A stretch of DNA of 64,000 nt, taken from assembly GCA_964019415.1 (NCBI GenBank), contig OZ025870.1:2845908-2909907 (forward strand). Reading direction: 5' to 3'. Position numbers and translations under genes: made by a program. Below the pieces are notes generated by a model that did no database searches, was not told the DNA's origin, and saw only the letters and a list, made by a program, of their open reading frames with translations. The stretch comes from Ianthella basta. Its lineage: Eukaryota > Porifera > Demospongiae > Verongiida > Ianthellidae. Positions 33,874 to 45,547 of the stretch are shown piece after piece. Position 1 is the first letter of the stretch. Each line of letters opens with the position of its first letter.

Positions 33874-34618
33874 CTGATGCAGGAAAAATGTGTAGGTTGG
33901 GGTCCAGAGTCATGAAGCAGTGACTGAATTCAAAACTTCCTTTGTACCTAAAAGACATGTGCATTACCAACAGCTAGTGCTCAAGGTTTGAGAAGATGTT
34001 AACCTTGTGCTATTTCTATCATTACGAATGATGGGGTTATTGATTATCAATGGTCCCAAATTTTGGAGGACTGCCATAGCAAAAAGCAGGCTTTTATTCC
34101 CAAGACCGTCTTTAGGGAGGTGTGCAGAGACAGAGCAAAATGGTGGTTTGGCAATGTGAGACTAAAATACCTAGTCTTGCACATGGTCGAAAGTTTATAA
34201 TGGCTCGATGAAAGAATTCTCAAATAAGCCGTAGACCTTTATTCCAGCCAATTATATTATTAGAAAGTAAGCATTAGTTCATCCACTCCCTTCCCTCCTT
34301 ATCCTTGACATACTTTCCTTCCTCCTCTTCTTTTTCCTCTTCCTCTTCCTTCAGTTTGCGAAAGCACTTTCGCTTATTCACACAAGGGCAACAAGGAATG
34401 GAGCCTGGATAATGTGAAGGCATGGGTAGGGGTAGAGAAGGCTAGATAAGAACACATGGAGGGGACATACATCTACAAACACTGGCACAAATAAGTTGAC
34501 TGGCTCATCACTTACCCACAGTGCTAATGTACGCATTCCAGAAAAATCTCTTACAACCAGACGAACAACAAGACTGGTTCTCAACAACATCATTGGGTAA
34601 ATCCATATGAAGGTAAAC
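33874..34618 (-). CDS. unidentified multi-exon gene segment (three phase-compatible exons)
   Basis: Minus strand exons: 34516-34618 (103 nt, Cys-rich 'SCCSSGCKRFFWNAYISTV', donor GTAAGT), 34314-34404 (91 nt, 'CCPCVNKRKCFRKLKEEEEE', donor GTATGT) and 33874-33947 ('YKGSFEFSHCFMTLDPNLH'). The phase left by each exon is what the next one needs, which is hard to get by chance. The middle exon gives a basic Cys cluster followed by a long Glu/Lys run. Just beyond, near 33786-33890, another frame also reads like protein ('IAINWSCCKLTLLFYYLQP'), so there may be a frameshift or a further exon. I do not recognise the family. It shares the mucolipin strand but not its known domains. Confidence 0.45.
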
Positions 34619-35714
34619 CTATATGTAGTAGCGAATGGGTATAATTATACACAAAATGAAAAAGCTTACTTGCAACAAATGTACATTGAAGTCATAAAAT
34701 GGCTACTATGTGTATATACGTCCACAATTGCATAATGAATGAATAATATCACATAATAATTATTGAAGCATTTAACCATACGGGAGTGTCTATACCAGCT
34801 GGTTTATTTCAATTCAGTACTAAGGATGCAGCTTTGTTGCAGTGATACAGCACAGCACCAAACAACCTTTTAAATATATAGGTACCAGAATCTCTTATAC
34901 ACAAACTTAAGATGTACAAAGGCATGGCATCTTTTCTAGCATGAATTTCCACTACACTCTTCCCGGGCATAGGGAATTGCTGTCCATCTACCACCTATAA
35001 CCATTTCCATGTGGTGCCTCGTAATAGTCTAATGTTTTGTTAATTCATGTTGCATGATATTAAAGCTCCTCGGCCTTTGGCTGCAGGAAGAGTTTACTTG
35101 TCTTGAGCTCATCAGCTGAGCTGAGCAAACACAGCACTTACTTTCATTATACTTGAGAAAAGAAGCATAGACTGATTTCCTTGTGACACAACGTTAAAGC
35201 AACTAGCTAAGCTAAATGGTCTCCATCACTACCAGAACTAGATCTTCAGTCATGTGCAAAGTTGTTTCTCCCTTATTTATAAGTTTCTAGTACTAAAATG
35301 ACACTTATAGCTATGTACATAAGTATGGTAAGAACTAGACAAAGCACATCTTTGTGAGTAACCCAAACGGACGTACGAATACAAACAGACAAGGTCGCCG
35401 TTGACCTCCTAACAGCAGTGCATGGGGCTTGCATTGCTCAGACCCGCATCAATTATGCACTTCATAAGCATTGTGGTCACGCTATCATACTTTTTGGCTG
35501 TACAAACATGCAATTGTGCTATCGATCGTGCCTACACAAATGCAATTCAACAGATGGCACTCTGGTCACGCCATGGATTCCACCTATAAGAGGAATGCCT
35601 ACAGCAGAGACAAGAGCGGGAGAGAGCCCAACGTGCCACCAAAACACCAGAAAGTAGAGGTTTGAAAAGAGAAAAATGGTTGAGAGTGCCAGTGCCAGTG
35701 CTGCCACTAGCTAC

Positions 35715-35870
35715 CTTCTCTTTCGTTGGACCACAAGGCAGGAGCAATGCCGGATGGCTTCTCAGGCTCACCCCGCAATGCCTTGCATTTGTCTAGTATA
35801 GATCGCAGTTTGGAATTATGGTCCGTAGCTATATGCGTGTGGCAATCACATGCAGTCAGGTTGTGGAGAG
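35715..35870 (-). CDS. single candidate exon, unidentified
   Basis: The minus-strand frame reads coding-like sequence ('SKLRSILDKCKALRGEPEKP', then SGIAPALWSNERE) ending at a GTAGCT donor, with an AG acceptor at 35871-35872. A Cys-x-Cys-His cluster lies near its start. Part of the same DNA (gtccgtagctat.cgtgtg.g) recurs in the tandem repeat at about 37.8 and 40.6 kb, so this could be repeat-derived coding sequence. Its phase does not join directly to exon 34516-34618; a missing exon would be needed if they belong together. Confidence 0.35.
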
Positions 35871-36186
35871 CTCATCAGGTAAATGCCTCGACATGACTGC
35901 CACTTCGAAAAAACCAAGAACCATGTGATTAACCACAAAATCCTTGTTAAAGTATTGCACCACTCACTATATATGTATATCAGCTATTGTAATGCCTCTG
36001 ATACTGTATTGTCCCTAATTTTTCAGCTCCCTAATTGTTCAGCACCCGTCTAAATGGGTCTGATCATACTCAAATTTTTGCCGAAAAATGGCTGCCCCTT
36101 ATTGTTCGGCTCGGACTCTAGTAAGTCGTCGTCTGCTGCGGAGTCTAATGAATCATTAGCTGCCGTGATCATGATAACGATCGCCA

Positions 36187-36345
36187 CGGATAGAGACTAC
36201 TTCGAACGTGAATTTGGTGAGCGCAACTTCAATGAAAAGCCTAAGAGCCCAGCTGCATTGGTGTCGATCGTTTAATAGTTATTTTGCTTACATAGGCCTT
36301 TTGTTCAAGTCACGCTCACCTAATTCACATTCGAAGTAGAGTGTT
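36187..36345. mobile_element. foldback hairpin, ~50-bp arms
   Basis: 36187-36240 and 36287-36345 are inverted copies (ctacttcgaa.gtgaatt.ggtgagcg.). The loop is short. Non-coding apart from a chance open frame. It is just upstream of the tandem repeat block. Confidence 0.6.
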
Positions 36346-36559
36346 GTATCAGCTGCAGCCTCCCACTGCTCCATGTAAGCATGATACCCATGCACGAACA
36401 GCTGCCTCGACCGTAAGTGAGAATTCGAGAATTCCTATCATTCCATCGCGTACTCTAATTCTAATTAGTCCTCATAATTTCCTAATGCTTTGTTGCACTT
36501 CCAGTTGCAAACCATATACTCCTAAGTGCCGATTTGGATCTGTGTTTTATTCTGCCGAA

Positions 36560-36984
36560 AAGTTAGGGCCAATATGGTATGCAGTCACATGCATTGCAGT
36601 TCTCACCGCAGTCTCTGGGTTTGGTGGTTGCACCTGGGTGTCTTTTATTGCTGTAACCTGTAAGTGTCAGAGGTGATGCATATCATGTAATGTATCAGTA
36701 AGCCACACTGATGAACCCTTATCCCTGTGAAACAGCAGCATGTGGGTTTCCATTTTGCAGGATAACTAGCGGAGAATGTAATCACTGGTTACCCTTGATA
36801 GAGCTCCAGCCCTACTGGCTCTTGAGAAACTATGGCGTAGGAGGCTGGTTGCATGGCATCAATCTGGTGATTACCTCATGTAATGTACAGGTCTGGATGT
36901 TTTACATTGTGTAGATAGATACAAGCGAGCACAGCATTCAATTGCCCCTGCAAATGGCAACAGGGGCATACTCTGTCAGTGTCT
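36560..36984. repeat. tandem repeat block, partial unit 1
   Basis: This matches parts of the units at 36985-38452 and 38969-41224: atgcagtcacatgcattgcagttctcaccgca, then ggataactagc(a/g).gaatgt, then caattgcccct.cA. It lacks the rest of the unit. Confidence 0.6.
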
Positions 36985-38452
36985 AATGCATAACTACGAT
37001 AACACAAGTAGATGTACATGCATCAGACTGTTGGCATGGATAATGGCTCTCGACCTTGCCTGATCCTTTATTGCATGTGCAGGTATAGACTCAGCTGCTT
37101 CTTTGATTTTCTAGGGCTGGTGCTTGTCAGGAGATTGAGTAAAGTTTATACTGGGTTTTGTACCACACAATAGAAAAATTTTACTTAATTTTACAGATTT
37201 GCACCACTCACTACCATATCAGCTATTGAGCATGCATGGGCCAATGATATGAAGTCACATGCATTGCAGTTCTCACCTCACTGTCTAGTTTCGGTGGCGG
37301 CTCCTGGCCATTGATGTCTGGTATGTCTGTTACCTATAAGTGCATGTCAGAGGTGAAGAATATCATGTAATGAATCAGTAAGCCACACTGATGAGTCTCT
37401 ATCACGAAACAACTGTCTGCAGCTGTCCATATTTGTAGGATAACTAGCATGGAATGTGATCAATGGTTACCATCAATAGGGCTATATACAGCCTCTCCTA
37501 AGACGCTGTGGTGTAGAAGACTAATTGGCGTAAGTCCAGCCTAGTGATTGCCTCCACTTGTCATGTAGCTAATGTACAGTTCGGATGTTTTACTTTGTGT
37601 AGATATATATGCGTACATATATCACTTACAAACACATCATCACTCAATTGCCCCTATACAATTAGCTACAGGAGCATACACTGTCAGTTGCACATCTACT
37701 TACGCAAATGTCACACTCCATCATTTTTATGTTTTCTGTTGATTTTAGCAGGCAAAGGCAGCATTGCACTGCTCCGAAAACTTCCAGTTAGCCCGGGCCA
37801 TCCCCTGATGGTATTAATCGCAGTTGGTCCGTAGCTATACGTGTGCGCGTGCGGCGATTGCAGTCAGATTATCTTTACACACGATGCAGCCATTGTATAC
37901 ATATTTTAACTGGAAACACGATGGAAGAGTGTTAGTATTGTAAGGCAGTGGCTGGTACGTTAGCTGTAATTGGCGTCATCGCGAATGGTCAGCGAAATTC
38001 GTACCCTAACCCTAACCCTGGGATCCGTTAGATAGCCAATGACAGCGGTAGATTGGGCTGCAGCCTGTAGCTATGTAGCTAGCTAACTTTTGTTCGCAAC
38101 TGTATAAACATACTAGCTAGTTGGTAACTGGATCAATGTTTAAGACCTCAAAACTTTGTGCATGAACGTACGTGTACTTCAGCATCTTCTCCTGGTGTGT
38201 CCATAATTGCACGGTAAGTCAATCAAATCCACTGCAGTGCCATCTGTCAGTCCCACCCTTGGATTCCGAGTTTCACGTGACTGGGAACGCCTAGTTACTT
38301 AAATGTATTCATTAATCTTCCTCGCACAGCTATCGAAGTGGAATAATATAGGATGATGTTAAAGTTGAGGGGTGGAACAGCCGCTTTCCAGATTGAAATG
38401 GGAAGGTGGCATGGGATGAAGAGAGAGGAGAGGGTATGCAAGGAATGTGACA
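36985..38452. repeat. ~1.5-kb tandem repeat, unit 2
   Basis: This is collinear with 38969-41224 once the two insertions in the latter (39533-40150 and 40287-40443) are removed. It contains a three-copy telomere-like run CCCTAACCCTAACCCTgg at about 38004-38020 and ends inside the LINE-type zinc-finger fragment at 38353. Confidence 0.8.
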
Positions 38453-38640
38453 TTGGAGAGGTGGAGGATGTATGCCATTGGCTTTTACAGTGCTCTGCAT
38501 GGGACCATCTCAGGCAACCTCTTCTGGAAGCCATGGAGGGATCAAGGGAGGCCTTTCCAGTAAAGAGCATTGGAGAGAGAGAGCAACCCTTGTACTGTCA
38601 CTGGCCTGTAAGAACTATCGTATACTGTCTATTATTAATG
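38353..38640 (+). pseudogene. C-terminal fragment of a LINE ORF (RT zinc-finger-like region)
   Basis: The + strand frame reads 'FQIEMGRWHGMKREERVCKE' followed by C, then VEDVCHWLLQC: the Cys-x2-Cys...His-x3-Cys region that follows the RT in many invertebrate LINEs ('ER.C..C....VED..H.LL.C'). No RT core is nearby. A second, earlier-truncated and frameshifted copy is at about 41123-41222 in the other tandem unit. It is a dead fragment. Confidence 0.65.
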
Positions 38641-39532
38641 TGGTCAGCTAGGTTCTATAAATTAATGCCTATATTATGCATGCTATATCAAGCAATCAGT
38701 CACGCCCTATATTAACATTGACCCCAGTTTTTTCTTTACGTGGTACTCATCAGTCTGTATCTCCACATCTTCCATAGTGCATGATGTGTGCAGTGCTACA
38801 TTGGACCATGATGTGTCCTAGTACATATTGGCACGGTGCACTCAAATACTGAACTGATTGATTGATTGATTGATATATAATCCCCTTCAGCCACCTCCTG
38901 TTGCATGTATGCCTCTCTCCTCTTTATTAATTCGAGTTCACTATTAATATAATTGAGATCTGATTCACTAATGCATAGCTGCAATACCACAAGTAGACAT
39001 GCATCAGACCGATTGGCATGGATAATGGCTCTCGACCTTGCCTGATCCTTTACTGCATGTGCAGGTATAGACTCAGCTGCTTCTTTGATTTTCTAGGACT
39101 GGTGCTTGTCAGGAGATTGAGTAAAGTTTATACTGAGTTTTGTACCACACAATAGAAAAATTTTACTTAATTTTACAGATTTGCACCACTCACTACCATA
39201 TCAGCTATTGAGCATGCATGGGCCAATGATATGCAGTCACATGCATTGCAGTTCTCACCGCACTCTCTAGTTTCCGTGGCTGCTCCTGGCCATTGTTGTC
39301 TGGTATGGCTGTTACCTATAAGTGCATGTCAGAGGTGAAGCATATCATGTAATGAATCAGTAAGCCACACTGATGAGTCTCTATCACTGTGAAACAACTG
39401 TCTGCAGCTGTCCATATTTGCAGGATAACTAGCATGGAATGTGATCAATGGTTACCATCAATAGGGCTATATACAGCCTCTCCTAAGACGCTGTGGTGTA
39501 GAAGGCTGATTGGCGTAAGTCCAGCCTAGTGA

Positions 39533-40150
39533 TAGTCTGACGTAGCCCAGACCCACTTCCAGCCATTTTATATTGTGCAAAGGGCAGGTAGTGGGTCTGG
39601 TAGATTTCATATGCGAGGCTGGTTCCTCCCACGCAGTACGGTAGGTGTGAAAATCATAACTTCACACCCACAAGTTTTGATAGCGGGAGGCCAGTGGGCT
39701 TACAACTATAGCCCCCGACGTTGGCATCGGGTACCCTCGTACGCGATCGTATACGGCTGGCAAAAGTACGTAAATAAGAGACTTACCAAAGTCATTCGGT
39801 AGTGACACGAAGACATCTTTCCCTGATATGAACTCGTCAATCGCTAGCAATTGCTCCTCCTTCAGCTTCTCGTAGCCGTGCTCCTTCGCAACTTCGGCGA
39901 TCAGCACTCGTTTACCACTGTGAAATCTGACGCTCTCTCGTTCGCCACCTCTGACGCTCGCTTCGGCCATCTTTGTTTACACCAAACTAACCCACAGCAA
40001 GCGTCGGCGAATATCAAAGCATCATTAACATTTCACGCCCACCGATTCGGGGGGGGGGGGCATTGAACACCTGGCAAATCTACCAGGCCCACTTCCTGCC
40101 CTTTGCGCAATATAAAATGGCTGGAAGTGGGTCTGGGCTACGTCAGGCTA
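39533..40150. mobile_element. TAGTCT TIR element 1 (618 bp), non-autonomous, carrying a RecQ-like fragment
   Basis: Terminal inverted repeats of about 70 bp start TAGTCTGACGTAGCCCAGAC and end ...CTGGGCTACGTCAGGCTA. Each terminal repeat holds an inner hairpin (CCAGACCCACTTCC paired with GGTAGTGGGTCTGG on the left). The target duplication is GCCTAGTGA at 39524-39532 and 40151-40159, and the empty site exists in the paralogous unit at about 37541-37549. A 9-bp duplication with long TIRs is typical of Mutator-like (MULE) elements, but no transposase is present. Confidence 0.85.
39662..39970 (-). CDS. RecQ-like helicase N-terminal fragment inside TIR element 1
   Basis: A 102-codon minus-strand frame reads from ATG through 'LKEEQLLAIDEFISGKDVFV' and SLPNDFGKSLIYVLLPAVYD. 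This matches the start of RecQ helicases: the Q-motif-like 'L...Q..AI..F..GKD.FVSLP', then Walker A, normally TGxGKS. Here Walker A reads NDFGKS, so the first Gly is lost and ATP binding is doubtful. A good donor (G|GTAAGT) lies inside the Walker A codons, so the ATG block may be a captured first exon. Motifs Ia to VI, RQC and HRDC are absent. Confidence 0.65.
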   Translation of the reverse strand: MAEASVRGGERESVRFHSGKRVLIAEVAKEHGYEKLKEEQLLAIDEFISGKDVFVSLPNDFGKSLIYVLLPAVYDRVRGYPMPTSGAIVVSPLASRYQNLWV

Positions 40151-40286
40151 GCCTAGTGATTGCTTCCACTTTTCATGTGCCTAATGTACAGTTCGGATAT
40201 TTTACGTTATGTAGGCATATATCACTTACAAACACATGCATCACTCAATTGCCCCAATACAATTAGCTACAGGAGCATACACTGTC

Positions 40287-40443
40287 CTAGGGCAGATCGA
40301 GAAACTTTTTGACCGGTTTCCAACGCATAAAGGTATAGCTATAAGGAAGTATACACATCATAAGACTGATACATGCAAATACTAGCCAGAGGTGATCTGA
40401 CCAGTTTCTGGAAACCTTGGAAACACCCCTGGATCTGCCCTTG
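40287..40443. mobile_element. AGGGCAGATC MITE, copy 2
   Basis: 157 bp with ends CTAGGGCAGATC and GATCTGCCCTTG, flanked by CTGTC at 40282-40286 and 40444-40448. The empty site is visible in tandem unit 2 (gcatacactgtcagttgc, about 37676). It is near-identical to 29254-29410. Confidence 0.8.
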
Positions 40444-41229
40444 CTGTCAGTTACATATCTACTTACGCAAATGTCACACTCCATCATTTTTATCTTTTTT
40501 GTGTATTATAGCAGGCAAAGGCAGCATTCCACTGCTCCAAAAGATTCCAGTTAGCCTGGGCCATCCCCTGATTGTATTAATCTCAGTTGGTCGTGTAGCT
40601 ATACGTGTGCGCGTGCGGCGATATCGCAGTCAGATTATCTTTACACACGATGCAGCCATTGTATACATATTTTTAACTGGAAACACGATGGAAGAGTGTT
40701 AGTATTGTAAGGCAGTGGCTGGTACGTTAGCTGTAATTGGCGTCATCGCGGATCGCCAGCGAAATTCGTACCCTAACCCTAACCCTGGAATCTATTAGAT
40801 TGCCAATGACAGCGGTAGCTGGATTGGGCTGTAGCCTGTAGCTATGTAGCTTGCTAAGTTTAGTTAGCAACTGTATAAAAAATACTAGCTAGTTGGTAAC
40901 TGGATCAATGTTTAAGACCTCGAAACCTTGTACATGAACGCACACGTACTCCAGCGCCTCCTGGTGTGGCCATAATTGCACGGTAAGTCAATCAAATCCA
41001 CTGTAGTGCCGTCTCTCTGTCCCACCCTTGGATTCCGAGTTTCACGTGACTGGGAACGCCTAGTTACTTAAATATATTCATTAATCTTCCTCGCACAGCT
41101 ATCGAAGTGGAATAATATAGGATGATGTTAAAGTTGAGGGGCGGAACAGCCGCTTTCCAGATTGAAATGGGAAGGTGGCATGGGATGAAGAGAGAGGAGA
41201 GGTATGCAAGGAATGTGACATTGTATTGG

Positions 41230-41550
41230 ATGTGATATTGTATTGAATGGAGATAGCATTGCTTACTTGGCTATATAGTGAGCCAGGTACTTATATACAC
41301 ACAGGGAATGGGAGATTTAGATAGCTAGCATGTGCAGGTAGGAATATACACTTTACCTATGGCTAGAAGTTTTCATAACACGTTGTGGCTAGCTGTATAT
41401 AAAAGCAGATAATTATGCATAGCAATAATATTAATACTTCAACCATATAGAAGCATTATGTTCTTAGTTTGGCTGTGCTTCATGTGGACAGCAAAGCCAC
41501 TACACTGTTGCACTTCAGCCTCAAATGTAAGCATATATAAAGTAAGGAAG
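41230..41550. repeat. duplicated region shared with 59.87-60.17 kb
   Basis: Diverged copies share landmarks: tattgtat.ggtgatagcattgct, tatagtgagc.ag.tacttat, and acttcaaccatatagaagcat(t/a)atg. The copy here keeps an open signal-peptide-like first exon (41458-41526); the 60-kb copy has a stop in it. Confidence 0.65.
41458..41526 (+). CDS. possible first exon encoding a signal peptide
   Basis: ATG at 41458 opens MFLVWLCFMWTAKPLHCC..., a short hydrophobic leader followed by TSASN, ending at a GTAAGC donor in phase 0 (69 nt). In the diverged paralogue at about 60.10 kb the same exon contains an early TAG. No second exon was identified. A secreted or membrane protein start is plausible but unproven. 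Confidence 0.35.
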
Positions 41551-41733
41551 TTCTGATTGCTACTGCCGCAAGATTGAACTATACATGTTCTTCATTGTCG
41601 TGGACAGTGGCTAATGCAGCGCTATACGTATACCTGGTTAAGCTATAATTTGCAGGCAGACTCAACATCTTTGAGCTATAATGTACATGGCTTTGCCCTT
41701 CAAGCTGCATTAAGACACATGCACGCATGCGCG

Positions 41734-41800
<67 letters not shown>

Positions 41801-42274
41801 TGTGACTCACTCACTACTGCAGCTGGACACAAGCATGCACACACATCAACTATAGCTGAGATCCTGTTTACAAACTGCACCCATGCACACTCACACATGC
41901 ATCAAGTTGATGATGAAATAAAGAAGTGACTGGGTTCATGATATTATGGATATAGCCAAACCTGCATGCATGGTAGGCAGAACGTTGGAGCGCATAGTTT
42001 TTCTACAATTTACATCAAAATCACTATTACTGCTTTATTTTTGGCCAAAGTCTTTCAACCAAAAACAATGTAATGAAGCTAATTGTGGCCATGGGCAAAT
42101 GATAAATCTATGAACACTTCTGGCATATTGCATGTATATGTTATATAGCTATATAGTGCTGCAAGTTCCAAATAAATGTAAGAAGGAGATAGCACAATGA
42201 TGGAAGATTGTCTTCAGTACACATTCCATGCATAAGCTCTATAATAATGATAACTGACCTTGTGTTCTCTGCAT
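41551..42274. other. no gene recognised; includes a (CA)n microsatellite
   Basis: A pure CA tract runs from about 41736 to 41798, preceded by gcacgcatgcgcgcacg. The rest is AT-rich intergenic DNA with nothing I can support. Confidence 0.6.
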
Positions 42275-42554
42275 GAATGGGGGCGGAAAATAATCATGTA
42301 AACCTTTAGATTGGGCTTTCAAACCATCAGATGGTATGTGGTTTTCACTGCCTGAATAATCTTCTTTGCATTAATGCATCACTTAATTTTAAAAGCATTA
42401 GTACATGCCTCAATGAATGGGGGTGAAACATAAACTGTAATCCTTTAAATTGGGCATTCAAATCATAAGATTGTACATGGATTTCACTGCCTTGATTACT
42501 ATTCTTTGCATTAGTGCATCACTTAATTAAAAAGTGTTAGTACATGCCTCAATG
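42275..42554. repeat. two tandem ~140-bp units
   Basis: The unit begins aatgggggcgg/tgaaa and ends gtacatgcctcaatg. The second copy begins at 42415. The copies differ by scattered substitutions. Non-coding. Confidence 0.8.
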
Positions 42555-43306
42555 CTTCACTGGACCATCGGTAAACTCTCTGGCTGCTGATCTCTCAGTG
42601 CATGAATATGATGTGCGTCTGGAGACAAGACAGTCTGGGACTTTCAAGTCTTAGGTCCACGTGACTAAGTGCTTATGTAGCTGGCTAGCTGTATGGTTAC
42701 ATAGTTAGCTATGTACCATCTTCCCATGCAAGCTCCCCATCCCTTCCTCATTCCACATCTCTTCCTCCCCCTCTCCTCCTCCTTTCAAGATCGTACTCCC
42801 CGTATATGCATGTACTGTAGTTAATGTTAGCATCTGCAGGCCATGCTGGTTTCCAGACAATATAGGGATATTGCTGGTTGAATATCAAACACTAAGCTCT
42901 AGCTCCTTTCCTCGCCCAGCAGTGCCTATATGTATAAGGGAACGATGTGACGCGAGAATGGCTAATGAAGATGAAAGTAGCCAGTAGGCCAAACTGGACT
43001 GCGGTTTAAGGTCAGGTGAAGAAATGCCAGCCGTGGGACCTTCAGTAGTTCTTCAAGATCACCGGAGCCATTTTCATGCTAAACAACTTTGAGATGGTGC
43101 GTGGCACTACAAAAAGTGCCCTGTTTTACCCAATGGCAGCTACCTTCAGCAACTTGCAGTGGCGGTGTTTTTCCTTCCATCAACTAGCACAAACACTCTA
43201 CTTGCACTCGGGGTGGTTACTCTCCGCAACTTGCACTGGTGGCCTTGTTTTATATATATATATAGCATACATTATTTCATATAATAGCTTGCATAGCACG
43301 CTAGTG
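42555..43306. other. no gene recognised; contains an extra CACTACAAAAAGTG end
   Basis: At 43105 the sequence cactacaaaaagtgccctgttttac appears once, about 200 bp before the same sequence at 43307. This is either a second element terminus or a partial duplication of the end. The remainder is unremarkable. Confidence 0.4.
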
Positions 43307-44171
43307 CACTACAAAAAGTGCCCTGTTTTACACAGTGGCAGTCATGTGTAAACTAGTGGTAAAACTTCAGTTCGCTGTAGTTTACCAAATGGCAAACTAG
43401 TGCTTGCCCACACTGGTATAACATGGAAAACCAACGTTTGCGTTTACTGTGCAAGGTAAAACAACAATGAATATCTAATAACCCACAGGAAATGAATAGT
43501 CATTGCATAATGAATCTCATTATTCTGGTACTGCAGGCTTCCTTATATACTAAGCTATGTGTAGCTTCAATATAAAAGTACTAATAATACACTGGATACA
43601 GGGTATTGTTGCAAATATAAAAGTAATAATTACAATTGCATATAAACAACATGTCTAACTTAACTGTGATTCACAAAACAACGTATTGCAGTTACAAAAG
43701 TACGGAGATCAGTAACAGGAACAATGTTGCGAAGATAAAGGCAGATGTGTTTACACCTTAGTTACAGTGTCATGATGATTGCAGAATGAGTACATACATT
43801 GCTCCTCTTCCAGGTTCTTTACTGAATTCTCTTCATTAAATGCACATTGGCTCTACATAGCAGTTAGGGGAAGAAAGGGAAATGGTGTAAGAGTTTTAGT
43901 ACAGCCATCCACCGAAACCACTGGGGCAACTTGCTTACCCAGCTCATAAGTGAAGAAATGCCTTCATCACAACTCAGCGCACATCAAGCAATGACAGTTT
44001 CACTGAGGAAACAAGTGCAATAAACCTTGTTAAAAGACATGCACTCAAAACAACATTAAAACTAAGCTCACATGGGGGATTCCCACAACTGAGCACAGGA
44101 CTATTACAGAAACACACCTGCACCTGCATACGTGCAGTAGAGATTGGTATGCTTACACAGCGCTGCTGTGC

Positions 44172-44500
44172 CTAATCAGACTTGGATTTGGTCTGTTGCT
44201 GCAGGCAAAGAGAGTAAGCCATTCAACCAGTCATTGTAGCTATATATCAGCTTGTCAGTTCATTATTATTAAGTTGCAAATCATACAGCAATGACAGCTC
44301 TGGCTCTCGTACCTTCAAGGAAGCTAAGAAATTCTTGGTTTCCGTGCTAGACGTCCGTGGAGGTGGAGCGCCCTGCAGGTATCACAGACCACAGCTAAAA
44401 GACAAGCCATGATTAAAGAACACCAAAAACAAGACGTAAATCAACTCACAGTGCGAAGTGCCTTTCTATGAAGTGTCACTAACTTGATTCTTCGTGCCAT
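44172..44500 (-). CDS. candidate three-exon micro-gene, 45 residues, no family recognised
   Basis: Minus strand: exon 1 44450-44500 (51 nt, MARRIKLVTLHRKALRT, donor GTGAGT), exon 2 44313-44372 (60 nt, GAPPPRTSSTETKNFLASLK, acceptor CCTGCAG, donor GTACGA), exon 3 44172-44198 (QQTKSKSD then TAG, acceptor TTGCCTGCAG). All three exons are multiples of three and join in phase 0. The product would be a 45-residue, very basic peptide without a membrane segment. The introns are short (77 and 114 bp). An ATG-rich, GC-elevated stretch upstream (44.5-44.65 kb) could be its promoter. It may be a host gene caught between transposon ends, or a chance arrangement. Confidence 0.4.
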
Positions 44501-45547
44501 AGTTCAGAAGATACTGCCTTGAACGTCTCTACTTAGGGGCGTAACCATCGCGCGCATTCTGTGCATCAAATAATGACGTCGCAAAACGTCATCAGTATTA
44601 AAATGGCTCCCATTACGCAATCGAAGAGAAACTCGGAGCCATTGCTCTGTCCACCCGCCGTTTGAGTTGTACTTTGGAATTCAAAAGCTTGGATACAAAT
44701 AATACCACAATATTAAGATTGTTTCAGTACTTTTGCAGCGTTTCATGTGCAGATAGTAGCTTTAATCGTTTTGATGGGATTGCGAAATATGGATTTGAGT
44801 GATTATCTATGCAGAGGGAAATCCATGGCAACTTAGAATGGCTGTGTAAAGGTGAAGGAATTATCTGTGGGACGTATTGTCCAGAAGAAAGCGTCCAGAA
44901 GAATATCTGATGTGTACAAAGCAGTAGGGTTGTAGGAATGTAGCTAAGTAGCTAGCTAGCTAGCAATTTAGCTAAATACTGTAGAAAGTAAGTTCTTGGT
45001 CATGCCTACAGTTAGCTAGCTATATTTTTCTGTCTCTGACTGCACTGATTAGCCTGTGTTACAGTATAATTATGCAGTGAACGCATAGCTGCATTGTCTA
45101 GCTATGTAAAGTGAGTGTGCTCTTGGCCACCTCTCCCTGCATAGGTAGCTATTATGTGTATGACTGGTTGGCCTAGACATCACTGAGGCTAACTGCCTAC
45201 GACTGCTATTATGAAGTGTTCAACACAGTTTGTAGATATGTGCTTTGAGAAAACTGTGCCATTGTACATGCTGTTATGTATTGTGATGTATTCTTGCCAT
45301 TTCAGTAGACAAGTGCTCTTACACTATATGATATTTTTTACTGAGCTAGGCTGAATAGAAGGTTGAGTAGTTCCATAGGTAGTAAATCTTCAGCATTAAT
45401 TGGTCTGTGAATGATTGAGTCGCGGTTGTTGTGAAGTGGGTGTAGGAAAGACACTTGTTGGCTATCTATAAGATGCTATTATAGCTAAATAGCATATCTG
45501 CTACTATTTTATTGTGAGTCTAGCTAGCTATAATCATCCTGTTTACT

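Larger units (their letters stand above)
38969..41224. repeat. ~1.5-kb tandem repeat, unit 3, with two nested insertions
   Basis: This is a copy of 36985-38452 expanded to 2.26 kb by a RecQ-carrying TIR element (39533-40150) and an AGGGCAGATC MITE (40287-40443). The empty-site sequences in unit 2 (gtccagcctagtgattgc; acactgtcagttgc) confirm both target duplications. A telomere-like CCCTAACCCTAACCCTgg run is kept at about 40771. Confidence 0.85.
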
